Shown here in pieces: positions 24,819 to 33,388 of a DNA stretch of 42,486 nucleotides; the first letter of the stretch is position 1, and the number at the start of each line of letters is the position of its first letter. The notes beneath the pieces are model-generated. The model saw nothing but the letters and a program-made list of their open reading frames with translations, was not told where the DNA came from and ran no database searches. The position numbers and the translations under genes are program-made. Source of the stretch: JANRIC01 sp033765345 (GTDB lineage: Bacteria > Bacteroidota > Bacteroidia > Cytophagales > Microscillaceae); contig JANRIC010000138.1 in assembly GCA_033765345.1 (NCBI GenBank), positions 1 through 42,486 on the forward strand, read 5' to 3'.

Positions 24819-25674
24819 CTGCCAGACTATTTGCCAGCCGAATGGCTTCTACAGCCTCTTTGACATCATGAACCCGAAGTATAGAAGCGTGCCGTAGTAA
24901 GGCGATTGTGTTTAACACGGTTGTACCATTTAATGCTTCTTCCTTTTGAATTTCTAGGGTTTTGTACACCATTGACTTACGGGAAATGCCCACCATCAAA
25001 GGAATGTTAAGTAACCTGAAATATTCCAAATGATTCAAAAGATAAAAATTTTGATCTATACTTTTGGCAAATCCAAAACCGGGATCAAGTATAAGGTCTG
25101 CTTGCCCTAGTTCACGCAATTTGTATACCTTTTTTTCAAAATAACTCAGGATGTCCAATAAAATATTATCGTAATCTGTGAGGCTTTGCATGGTTTGTGG
25201 GTCACCTCGCATGTGCATCAATACATAAGGCACTTTCAAAGTAGCCAGGGCATCAAACATGGCCGGATCCAGCTCACCACCCGAAATATCATTGATCAGG
25301 CAGGCACCCGAATCTACAGCTGCTTTTGCGACTTCAGCCCGGAAAGTATCTATGGAGATAAAAGTATTAGGAAACTCTTTGATAATCAGATTGATAGCTG
25401 GGATAACCCTTGCCAACTCCACCGCAAGGCTGATCTCTTCGGCTTTGGGGCGGGAGGAATATCCTCCGATATCAATGATGTTTGCTCCTTGTTCCAGCAT
25501 GTGCTGTGTGCGTGTGAGAATGCTTTTTTCGTCCGAATATTTTCCACCATCATAAAACGAATCCGGCGTGACATTAAGAATGCCCATCACCAGAGGTTGG
25601 GAAAAATCTACGATTTGGTTTCTAAGGCGAATGGTCTTTCTAACCTGAAAAATTTGTTCTTTAAATATATTCAC
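24805..25674 (-). CDS. folP: Dihydropteroate synthase
   Basis: FolP joins p-aminobenzoate to dihydropterin pyrophosphate in folate synthesis. This is 289 residues. The pterin site is recognisable as GILNVTPDSFYDGG (31-44). The next landmarks are ANIIDIGGYSSRP (64-76), ISIDTFRAEVA, INDISGGELD, ILDPGFGFAKS and GISRKS. GGYSSRP replaces the commoner GGESTRP, a variation tolerated in Bacteroidota. The 3' end overlaps cdaA by 14 bases. That folP-cdaA arrangement is conserved in the phylum. Confidence 0.95.
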   Translation of the reverse strand: MNIFKEQIFQVRKTIRLRNQIVDFSQPLVMGILNVTPDSFYDGGKYSDEKSILTRTQHMLEQGANIIDIGGYSSRPKAEEISLAVELARVIPAINLIIKEFPNTFISIDTFRAEVAKAAVDSGACLINDISGGELDPAMFDALATLKVPYVLMHMRGDPQTMQSLTDYDNILLDILSYFEKKVYKLRELGQADLILDPGFGFAKSIDQNFYLLNHLEYFRLLNIPLMVGISRKSMVYKTLEIQKEEALNGTTVLNTIALLRHASILRVHDVKEAVEAIRLANSLAVEIT

Positions 25675-25769
25675 AAAACTTTAACATTTTAGTCGTACAA
25701 TTGTATAAATAAAGTATTTGAATCTTTAAGAGGATTTTTAACCTTTGTATATCCAAGTAAAATAGAAGG

Positions 25770-26330
25770 ATGAATTCACAAACCCCAAGCCAATATAAAA
25801 AGATAATCGCTCACTGCAAAGAACTCTTTGACAAAAAGAATCAGGACTACGGCACTTCTTGGCGAATCCTAAGACTGCCCTCCTGTACAGATCAGATTTT
25901 TATCAAAGCCAAGAGGATTCGTTCTATCCAGGAAAAAGGCACGCAGCGAGTCAGTGACACGATTCCTGCCGAGTTTGTGGGCATCGTCAATTATGCGATT
26001 ATTGCTTTGATGCAGATAGAGCTTGCCAGTGATAAATCTTTAGAAATAGATCGTGATCGAGTATTGGATTTATATACGGAGATCATCAACAAGAATATGA
26101 TTCTTTTGGATAACAAAAACCATGACTATGACGAAGCCTGGAGAGACATGCGTGTAGAATCTATGACGGATCAAATTCTTATGAAATTGCTCAGAATCAG
26201 ACAGATAGAAGATAACCAAGGTAAAACGATCGTATCCGAAGGAGTAGAATCCATCTACCGAGATATAATCAATTATGCCGTTTTTTGTTTAATCAAATTG
26301 AATTTCCACAATCAAAATGAAAATAACTAA
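25770..26330 (+). CDS. DUF1599 protein (tandem duplicated domain)
   Basis: This is a 186-residue protein built from two similar halves. Residues 10-85 contain CKELFDKKNQDYGTSWRILR, DQIFIKAKRIRSIQE and GIVNYAIIAL. Residues 105-180 contain NKNHDYDEAWRDMR, DQILMKLLRIRQIED and DIINYAVFCLI. DUF1599 is called a nucleotide-modification-associated domain; no activity is established. It diverges from folP and overlaps the BT_3928-type gene by 14 bases, a conserved neighbourhood in Bacteroidota. Confidence 0.88.
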   Translation: MNSQTPSQYKKIIAHCKELFDKKNQDYGTSWRILRLPSCTDQIFIKAKRIRSIQEKGTQRVSDTIPAEFVGIVNYAIIALMQIELASDKSLEIDRDRVLDLYTEIINKNMILLDNKNHDYDEAWRDMRVESMTDQILMKLLRIRQIEDNQGKTIVSEGVESIYRDIINYAVFCLIKLNFHNQNENN

Positions 26331-27480
26331 TACACTTTTAATAATCATTGTAGGTGGTTTATTTATTTTTTCAGGCTTGATCAAGCTCAATGACCCAATG
26401 GGTACTGAGATTAAGCTTGAGGAATATTTTTCGGTATTTTCTGAGGATAAAACGGAGCTGGGTCTATCCGCTTTGAAGGGTTTTTGGGAGTTTCTGAGTC
26501 CGTTTAGCTTGCATATTGCTGTTTTTTTGAGTGTGTTGGAAGTAGTGTTAGGGGTAAGCCTTTTGTTGTATTATCGTCCTTCTTCTACGCTTTGGACCTT
26601 GCTTTTTACTATCATATTTTTTACATTTTTGACGTTTTATTCAGCTTATTTTGACAAAGTAAAAGACTGCGGCTGTTTTGGAGATGCTATCAAACTCACG
26701 CCCTGGCAATCTTTTTATAAGGATTTGATTCTTTTAGCTATGATTGTTTGGTTATTCTTCCAACGAGGTAAGTTGGAGCTGAATCGTCCGATCAAATTTG
26801 CGGGAGCGATTACTACTGTCGTCAGTCTGGCTTCTTTTGTTTTGGCACTTTATGCAATTTGGCATCTACCCCCCTTGGATTTTCTCCCTTATAAAATCGG
26901 TGCGAATATTCCGGCAAATATGAAAGAATCTGCACCACTCCAATACGGCAAAGAGGTTTATACTTATACTAACAAACAAACTGGTAAAGACGAAGAGTTT
27001 AGTACAGAGGAATACGGTAAAGTATGGAAAACAAAACTTTCGGATACGACCCAATACGTGTTTAAGAAATATGACAAACCCCTCCTCAACCCTGAAGCAT
27101 TGCCTAAAATCACCGATTATAATGTAACCGACCAAGATGGCAACGATGTTACTCAAAGTACTTTTGAAGGAGATAAATTACTTGTAATCATCCCGGATGC
27201 CCGTAAAACAGACCTTAGAGCCGTTTCTTTGATCAAAAATCTAGTAAAAGACCCTGGAAATTCTAAAATCAAAACCATGATCTTGACGGGTTCGGATTAT
27301 GAAACATTTGAAGCATTCCGGCACGAATTTCAGTTATCTATTCCTTATTATTTTGCGGATCTTAAAGTACTCAAAACGATGATTCGCTCTAATCCGGGAC
27401 TGATGCTACTTCGGGATGGTATTGTGTTGAATAAATGGCACGCAAATGATATCCCCGCCAAAGGATCGCTCCATGAATGA
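26317..27480 (+). CDS. BT_3928-type membrane protein (DoxX/MauE-like plus thioredoxin-like)
   Basis: This is 387 residues. Residues about 1-190 contain four to five membrane helices with FSGLIKLNDPMG and DKVKDCGCFGDAIKLTPW, the conserved Cys-containing loop of DoxX/MauE-like proteins. The soluble C-terminal half (about 210-387) faces the periplasm and resembles a thioredoxin-like fold, with LLVIIPDARKTDLRA and PGLMLLRDGIVLNKWH, but has no CxxC. The family probably takes part in redox homeostasis; its role is not known. It overlaps the DUF1599 gene. Confidence 0.85.
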   Translation: MKITNTLLIIIVGGLFIFSGLIKLNDPMGTEIKLEEYFSVFSEDKTELGLSALKGFWEFLSPFSLHIAVFLSVLEVVLGVSLLLYYRPSSTLWTLLFTIIFFTFLTFYSAYFDKVKDCGCFGDAIKLTPWQSFYKDLILLAMIVWLFFQRGKLELNRPIKFAGAITTVVSLASFVLALYAIWHLPPLDFLPYKIGANIPANMKESAPLQYGKEVYTYTNKQTGKDEEFSTEEYGKVWKTKLSDTTQYVFKKYDKPLLNPEALPKITDYNVTDQDGNDVTQSTFEGDKLLVIIPDARKTDLRAVSLIKNLVKDPGNSKIKTMILTGSDYETFEAFRHEFQLSIPYYFADLKVLKTMIRSNPGLMLLRDGIVLNKWHANDIPAKGSLHE

Positions 27481-27566
27481 ATTGGTATGATTTTATAGAA
27501 TAACTTACCTGAATCGTTATTTAATAAAAAAAAGGCATTATTTTTAGCTTTTGATATAATCATGAA

Positions 27567-28625
27567 ATGATATACTTTATTTTAAGAAGACTAGGTTATG
27601 GATTTTTAGTAATTCTGGGAGTAATTATAGTAATCTTTCTTTTGTTTTATGTACTTCCCGGTGACCCTGTTTCGGCTATTTTGGGAGATCGTGGTGATGC
27701 CCAAACCCGTAAAATTATTACCGAAGAACTGGGATTAGATAAGCCTCTAATAGTACAGTTGGGTTATTATTTGAATGACTTATCTCCCATTGGAGTACAC
27801 ACAGCCAGCCCCGAGACACAAAAAAAATATGATTATGTCACCCTCCTCCCTCTGGGTGAATACAACCTGACACTCAAAAGCCCTTATCTGCGTAGGTCTT
27901 ATCAAAGTAATAGACGTGTAGATGAAATCCTACTTGAAGATATCGAAGGAACCATCATCCTAGCTTTGGTATCTATGTTTTTTGCCACAACAGTAGGCAT
28001 TGCTTTCGGAATCATAGCTGCTCTTCGGCAGAACACCTGGACCGATTATACCCTTGTGACTTTATCTGTCTTTGGTATTTCTACGCCTTCATTTATACTA
28101 GCGATTATCATTTCTATCGTTTTTGGGTTTTATCTCTCGGATTATACAGGTTTGGGGATGACCGGACAGCTTTGGGAGTTAGACCCCTTCACGGCGCAAA
28201 AAAAATTACAACTTCACAATCTGATCCTGCCGGCATTTACACTGGCACTTCGCCCACTGGCAATTATCGTCCAATTGACCCGAAGCTCTATGCTCGAGGT
28301 GCTTTCTCAGGATTATATCCGAACTGCCAAAGCCAAAGGTTTGCTGTATTATCACGTGATTGTCAAACACGCACTCAAAAATGCCCTCAACCCAGTGATT
28401 ACGGCTGTATCAGGTTGGTTAGCTTCGTTGATGGCGGGTGCTTTTTTTATTGAATATATCTTTTCATGGAAAGGATTAGGGCGAACAACCATCCAGGCAG
28501 TTCAGAACCTTGATCTACCTATTGTTATGGGCGCAACCATACTCATCGCCTTTATTTTTGTGGTGATTAATATCATTGTAGATATCCTCTATGCTACAAT
28601 TGACCCAAGAATAAGACTACAATAA
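27567..28625 (+). CDS. Opp/Dpp-type ABC transporter permease
   Basis: This is a 352-residue inner-membrane protein. It begins MIYFILRRLGYGFLVILGV and FYVLPGDPVSAILGDRG, the DppB/OppB start. The membrane helices and the EAA loop DYIRTAKAKGLLYYHVIVKHALKNALNPVI (about residues 247-276) contact the ATPase. It would pass peptides, nickel or similar solutes with a second permease, two ATPases and a binding protein, none of which is adjacent. Orphan permeases of this kind occur in Bacteroidota. It follows the BT_3928-type gene by 86 bases. Confidence 0.88.
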   Translation: MIYFILRRLGYGFLVILGVIIVIFLLFYVLPGDPVSAILGDRGDAQTRKIITEELGLDKPLIVQLGYYLNDLSPIGVHTASPETQKKYDYVTLLPLGEYNLTLKSPYLRRSYQSNRRVDEILLEDIEGTIILALVSMFFATTVGIAFGIIAALRQNTWTDYTLVTLSVFGISTPSFILAIIISIVFGFYLSDYTGLGMTGQLWELDPFTAQKKLQLHNLILPAFTLALRPLAIIVQLTRSSMLEVLSQDYIRTAKAKGLLYYHVIVKHALKNALNPVITAVSGWLASLMAGAFFIEYIFSWKGLGRTTIQAVQNLDLPIVMGATILIAFIFVVINIIVDILYATIDPRIRLQ

Positions 28626-28683
28626 ACCCAGTAGGTTTGTTCAGTTGCGTGATTTACTTGTTGCCCTGAATATCTACCTCCAT

Positions 28684-29703
28684 TTATTTAAAAGTATCAG
28701 CCACTTCTATGAATCTATCCAGCATCCGATCATCAAACTCGAGGTGTGTCACGATTCTGGCTTGTAAGTTATCAATAGCATTGAATTTAATCTGATGTGT
28801 GGCAAAATGCTGTAACAGTTTCTCTAGGGTTTCTTTTTTCTCCACCCTAAGAATGACGATATTGGTTTCAACTGGCCAGACATAATTGATAAACTCTTTT
28901 CTGGAAAAATAGTCTCCAATGATCTTTGCCCGACGATGATCTTCTGCCAATCGCACGATGTGATGGTCCAGTGCATACACTCCTGCAGCGGCCAGATACC
29001 CAGCCTGTCGCATAGCACCCCCAAAAGCTTTTCGAACCCTTTTGGCTTTTTTGATCAAAACTTGATCAGCCAAAATAACCGAGCCCACTGGGCAGCCCAA
29101 GCCTTTGGACAAACAAATAGAAATGGTGTCAAAATATTGGGCGTGTTCTAAAGCAGACTCTCCGCAGGCTACCAGTGCATTAAACAATCTGGCTCCGTCT
29201 AAATGCAAACGGAGCTTATATTTTTGGCAAATTTCATAAATTGGTTTTAAGTCAGCGATGCGGTAAATGCTTCCTCCCCCGCGATTGACGGTATTCTCGA
29301 TGGCCACTACCTTGGTTTCTGGAAAATGAATATCATCCGGGTTGATATTGTTTTCAATATCCTGGGCTTTCAAAATCCCCCTTTCGGCATCCAAAAGGCG
29401 AACGGAAACCCCTGAATTGGAAAAAAGCCCACCGCCTTCGTATTTATAGATATGCCCTCCGTGATAGGAAATTACCTCGTCCTGCGGTTGTGTGAGGATA
29501 TTCAAGGCGATTTGATTGGTCATCGTACCAGATGGGCAAAAAAGAGCTTTTTCCTTGCCGAACATGGCTGCGATTTTATGCTCTAAGGCTTGGACAGAGG
29601 GGTCTTCTTCATATACATCATCTCCCACTTCGGCGGCAAACATAGCCTCCAGCATCTCTGGCGTAGGTTTTGTGACGGTATCACTGCGTAAATCTGTACT
29701 CAT
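28684..29703 (-). CDS. Low-specificity L-threonine aldolase
   Basis: This is a PLP enzyme of fold type I that splits threonine or allo-threonine to glycine and acetaldehyde. Starting at the ATG at 29701-29703 it has 339 residues and begins MSTDLRSDTVTKPTPEML, the family start; the frame extends further upstream without support. Cofactor and catalytic residues are visible: HLDGARLFNA (167-176), with Asp169 and Arg172, and the Schiff-base Lys200 in ICLSKGLGCPVGS. It is convergent with the permease and diverges from the LRR gene. Confidence 0.93.
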   Translation of the reverse strand: MSTDLRSDTVTKPTPEMLEAMFAAEVGDDVYEEDPSVQALEHKIAAMFGKEKALFCPSGTMTNQIALNILTQPQDEVISYHGGHIYKYEGGGLFSNSGVSVRLLDAERGILKAQDIENNINPDDIHFPETKVVAIENTVNRGGGSIYRIADLKPIYEICQKYKLRLHLDGARLFNALVACGESALEHAQYFDTISICLSKGLGCPVGSVILADQVLIKKAKRVRKAFGGAMRQAGYLAAAGVYALDHHIVRLAEDHRRAKIIGDYFSRKEFINYVWPVETNIVILRVEKKETLEKLLQHFATHQIKFNAIDNLQARIVTHLEFDDRMLDRFIEVADTFK

Positions 29704-29774
29704 TCCAAAATAATGGTTTGTAAGGCGAAACGTTTCAATTATATAGATGAAATTAATCAAAAAATTAGAATCTA

Positions 29775-30389
29775 ATGAATCAAACCCTAAAATTTTATGG
29801 ACTAATCCTGTTTTTCTTCTTACACAATTTGCCTGCTTTAAAGGCGCAAAGAGACCTGTTGAGTGAATCAGAACTACTCAAAAAACCCATTTACAATAAT
29901 TTAAACCAAGCCTTTCGGGAATATGACAAAGTATATCGCATTCGGCTAAAAGGCTCCGGCGATTTTTATGGGCAGATTACAGCCGTACATCCAAAAATTG
30001 ACTCCCTGCACAATCTACAAGATTTTCAGGTGACCCATGAAGCCCTGGATAATCTACCACCCAGCTTTGGTGGATTAAAAAAACTGCAATTTTTGTATTT
30101 GAGCGGCAACAAGTTCACGATGATTCCCGACACGGTGTATAGTTTAAAACACTTAAAAAGGCTGGATATTCAAAAAAATCAACTTAGAAGTATTTCAGCC
30201 AAAATTGCACAACTTCAGGAACTGGAGTTTTTATATCTTCATGACAATCCCGGACTTGAGAATATTCCTTTAGAATCCCTTTCTAAGCTCAAAAAGCTTA
30301 AATTTCTCAATGTACACAATACCAAAATACCCCGTGAGCAATTAGAAAAGCTTCAGCAATTGCTACCGGATACACAGATTGAGTTTTAG
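29775..30389 (+). CDS. Secreted leucine-rich-repeat protein
   Basis: This is 204 residues with a signal peptide ending LPALKAQ. Residues 26-90 form a pre-LRR segment containing LLSESELLKKPIYNNLNQAF and EYDKVYRIRLKG. Four to five LRRs of about 23 residues follow (LKKLQFLYLSGNKFTMIPD, LKHLKRLDIQKNQLRSISA, LQELEFLYLHDNPG, LSKLKKLKFLNVHNTKI). It is the short relative of the LRR protein at 34993-36114, which shares the pre-LRR segment. LRRs mediate protein contacts; no partner is apparent. Confidence 0.82.
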   Translation: MNQTLKFYGLILFFFLHNLPALKAQRDLLSESELLKKPIYNNLNQAFREYDKVYRIRLKGSGDFYGQITAVHPKIDSLHNLQDFQVTHEALDNLPPSFGGLKKLQFLYLSGNKFTMIPDTVYSLKHLKRLDIQKNQLRSISAKIAQLQELEFLYLHDNPGLENIPLESLSKLKKLKFLNVHNTKIPREQLEKLQQLLPDTQIEF

Positions 30390-30416
30390 GGATTTGTATT
30401 TACAAGTATATAAGAT

Positions 30417-31319
30417 TTACTTTCTTTTTTCCTGTATAAACCTTTGGATCCCCTCAGCGGCCAGCCGAGGCTCGTCGGTGGCAAATATGTCTATTCCGGC
30501 TTTGATCAAATCTGTAAAGACTTGAGCGGAACCGGATTCGCGCGCCTCTTTGTCTTGTCGCCACATCGTACCCAGGATGCAGTATACGCCTTCTTTGTGC
30601 AATGCCTCAAGGGTAGCTGGGTCAAACTTGCCTACGCCCATAAAAACGATGATATGTGAAAAGGGAATACCCGAAATCCGAAAGGCGTTTAACTCTTCCA
30701 AGTTACGGATACTGACCGAAAGCATCAAATCAGGATCAAGGGCGTAGTATTTCTTGGCATCTTCCAGATTGTACGTAATGACTAGGGCATAACTTTCGGC
30801 TTTGTGCTCGCGGACTTTCTCCACAATCATCTCAGCAGGTACGCCTTTTTTGATGTCCAACGTGAGAATTGCCTTTCCTTTTGCCCAGGCAAGCACCTGA
30901 TCTAGGGTAGGGATGCGATAGGGGCATACTTTGCCCTGATTGTCTTTAAGCTGAAGTTTTTGAAGTTCTTCAAGGGTATAATCACTGACTTTGCCAGTAC
31001 CCGTAGTAGTGCGTTCTAAGGTTTCATCGTGCATCATCACCAGATGACTGTCTTTGCTGAGTACAATATCGCACTCGATGATTGCCTGCACGAAGCCGAG
31101 GGTATGCTCGAAGGTCTCGATGCAGTTTTCGGGGAAGCCTTCGCTCGGACCGCCTCGGTGAGCACTGACGAGGGGTTTACGGTCTGCTTTCCAGTGAAAA
31201 AGCTCTTGAAGGTCGGCAGAGGTTTTGGTTTTAAGTTTGGGAACAGATATTTGAGCTGAGAGAGGTAATATGAGCAGGGCTAGAAGCCAGCATAAAAGCA
31301 ATTTGGATAGCGTTTTCAT
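30417..31319 (-). CDS. Exported glycerophosphodiester phosphodiesterase
   Basis: This is 300 residues with a signal peptide ending PLSAQ (about 23). It has a GDPD TIM barrel: VSAHRGG (His54, Arg55), FPENCIETF (Glu64, Asn65), IIECDIVLSKD (Glu82, Asp84) and MMHDETLERTTTGTG (His97, Asp98), all metal- or acid/base-position residues. Later come ILTLDIKKG and IDIFATDEPRLA, as in the family. It hydrolyses glycerophosphodiesters from phospholipid turnover in the periplasm, supplying glycerol-3-phosphate. It is convergent with the LRR gene and downstream of the M61 peptidase on the same strand. Confidence 0.92.
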   Translation of the reverse strand: MKTLSKLLLCWLLALLILPLSAQISVPKLKTKTSADLQELFHWKADRKPLVSAHRGGPSEGFPENCIETFEHTLGFVQAIIECDIVLSKDSHLVMMHDETLERTTTGTGKVSDYTLEELQKLQLKDNQGKVCPYRIPTLDQVLAWAKGKAILTLDIKKGVPAEMIVEKVREHKAESYALVITYNLEDAKKYYALDPDLMLSVSIRNLEELNAFRISGIPFSHIIVFMGVGKFDPATLEALHKEGVYCILGTMWRQDKEARESGSAQVFTDLIKAGIDIFATDEPRLAAEGIQRFIQEKRK

Positions 31320-31370
31320 AAGATTCTTGAAAATTTATGCCTCAAAATTAGGCTAAACTTTCAAAAATCA

Positions 31371-31405
31371 CCACGAATGTACAACTACAATCTGCACATT
31401 CGCGG
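31371..31405. repeat. Second copy of the CCACGAAT inverted repeat
   Basis: CCACGAATGT (31371-31380) and ACATTCGCGG (31396-31405) pair at nine of ten positions around 15 bases, followed by CAA and a T-run. The arms match the element at 5281-5318 in sequence. This supports a dispersed family. With its T-run this copy could also act as a weak plus-strand terminator. Confidence 0.6.
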
Positions 31406-31449
31406 CAATTTTTTTATTTATTCCAAACAAGATTTTGATGTGGGCTGAA

Positions 31450-33294
31450 TTACTCTCCTCCCCAAGCTTTGCGTATTTTGGCTTGCTCTGCTGTGATATT
31501 TTCCTGGATTTGGAAAGAAGGATAATACTTAATCTCTTCCTGTAAGTCGCTTTTGAGTTCTATTTCTTTATCATCCCTTTTTACAAGCAAAGTAAGGATG
31601 ACACCTACTTTGGCTGTGGATTGATATTTTTGAAATACTTCTTGGTAAGTATCCAGATTAAAATCTTCTCCATTGACTTTGAGTATCTGATCGCCCGGCT
31701 TTAAATCCAGTCTTTTGCCCAATTCACTGATATTGTCAGTATTTACTACTTGTAGATTTCTGGTGTTGGGTACAAGCCCCATGCCTACGTTCCAGGATAA
31801 TCCCAATTCTTTTTTCTCACCTTTGGCATTAAAATCTATGCCTACGACATTCATCAATTCTTGAAGGGGCAGGGCTTCACTGCCTTCCACGTGTTTGCGG
31901 AAAAACTCCCGTATTTCGGGATACGTAAGCGCGGTGATTTTGTCGAATAGTTCTTCATCTTTAAAAGATTTGTATTTGCCGTAGCTTTTGGCCAAGTCAC
32001 GCATCAATTCCTGTGTGCCATACTTGCCTCCAGAGAGCTGTCTGAGCTTAATATCCAGGCAAAGGCCAATCAAAGCACCTTTATAATATACATTTTGGTA
32101 TTGTTCTTTGTGTTCTTCCAGAGTTTTGGTAGATAATTCGGTAAAGGAAAGTTGATCATCAAATTGTGTGAGAGCTAGGTTGACTTTTTCGGCTTGTCTA
32201 TCCAGATAGGTCTGTAGATCAATGATTTTGCCTTTTAACTGAGCGTGGTGGGCGGCATACTCGGTCAGCCCTTCATACAGCCAAAGGTGTTTGGACATTT
32301 TGGGGTTGATGTAGTCAAAATTGCCGATTTCTTCGCTATGAATGTTCAGAGGGGTGACGATATGAAAAAACTCGTGTGCGGCTACATCTTTCATTGTAGT
32401 AGAAAGGTCTTCGGCTGACATGGCTTCGGGTAGAAAATATACCGAAGACTGTGAGTGCTCTAGCGCACCATAACGGCTAATGTTTTTCCAATCGGAAAGA
32501 TAAATCAAAAAGGCGTATTTATTCACGGGTAATTTGCCTCCCAGGTAGGTTTTTTGTGCTTCTAGTACAGGCTTAATATCGCTGGCCAGTAATTTTGCGT
32601 CTGCTTTTTTGTTGGGAGAAAATACTGAGATCAGCACATCTGTATTGCCTATTTTGAGCCAAGCTGTATCAGCTTGGCAATACATCATTGGAGAATCCGC
32701 CAGGGTGTGATAATCTTTAGTTTCAAAAATATCTACTTGAGGCGTACTTTTTTTGGAGGCTGAAAGTGCGGTAGAGCCGTAAATGCCCTGTGGTTTGGTG
32801 ATACGCACTTGGCAAGGTGTTTTTTCATTGCCTTTGAAATAGCCGAAAAAACCAAAGGTATTGATTACAAAAAGGGTATCTTTTTGGATATTGGTGCCTG
32901 CGGGTTCAAAAATGTCTTCCTGAATTTCGGGAGTATCCCAGCTATCATCGATTTGATAAGTGATTTTATAAAGTTTGGCAATTTCCTGAATCTTCCAGGA
33001 GTTTTTGTCCAGTTGTTCTACTTGGATAGGATTGTTATTTTTGTCATAAGCCTGAAAAGCAGAAGCAAAAGAGCCGTAATTATGAATGGAATATGTACCC
33101 GGTACTATTTTGGGCAAATGAAATACTGCTTCTGTGCCTTTTAGGAGGGGTGCAATCAATTCTACCGTAACTTTATCATTTTGAGTAGCTGTGAGGTCAA
33201 TGGAATATTGATACTTATTGGTATTTTTTTGTGCAAATAAGGTTGCTTGATTCCAGGCAAATAAAGTCAATAAAAGAATGAGCGTTTTTTTCAT
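31450..33294 (-). CDS. M61-family metallopeptidase with PDZ domain
   Basis: This is 614 residues with a signal peptide ending TLFAQ. An N-terminal beta domain (about 25-190) resembles the leukotriene-A4-hydrolase-type domain of M61. The zinc site HEFFH is residues 307-311 (AAHEFFHIV), with Glu341 in WLYEGLTEY as third ligand. A PDZ-like domain (about 500-585) has NLQVVNTDNI, LGKRLDLKPGDQILKVNGED. M61 enzymes are glycyl or other aminopeptidases. The PDZ would select substrates in the periplasm. It is transcribed towards the GDPD gene, 130 bases away. Confidence 0.93.
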   Translation of the reverse strand: MKKTLILLLTLFAWNQATLFAQKNTNKYQYSIDLTATQNDKVTVELIAPLLKGTEAVFHLPKIVPGTYSIHNYGSFASAFQAYDKNNNPIQVEQLDKNSWKIQEIAKLYKITYQIDDSWDTPEIQEDIFEPAGTNIQKDTLFVINTFGFFGYFKGNEKTPCQVRITKPQGIYGSTALSASKKSTPQVDIFETKDYHTLADSPMMYCQADTAWLKIGNTDVLISVFSPNKKADAKLLASDIKPVLEAQKTYLGGKLPVNKYAFLIYLSDWKNISRYGALEHSQSSVYFLPEAMSAEDLSTTMKDVAAHEFFHIVTPLNIHSEEIGNFDYINPKMSKHLWLYEGLTEYAAHHAQLKGKIIDLQTYLDRQAEKVNLALTQFDDQLSFTELSTKTLEEHKEQYQNVYYKGALIGLCLDIKLRQLSGGKYGTQELMRDLAKSYGKYKSFKDEELFDKITALTYPEIREFFRKHVEGSEALPLQELMNVVGIDFNAKGEKKELGLSWNVGMGLVPNTRNLQVVNTDNISELGKRLDLKPGDQILKVNGEDFNLDTYQEVFQKYQSTAKVGVILTLLVKRDDKEIELKSDLQEEIKYYPSFQIQENITAEQAKIRKAWGGE

Positions 33295-33388
33295 GAGTTC
33301 ATGTTTATTTTAAGAAATAATCGCAAAAGTATTTTTTTTTACCTATTAGTTGGCCTATGAAGCGAAATATTACGAGATAGCGGTCTAT

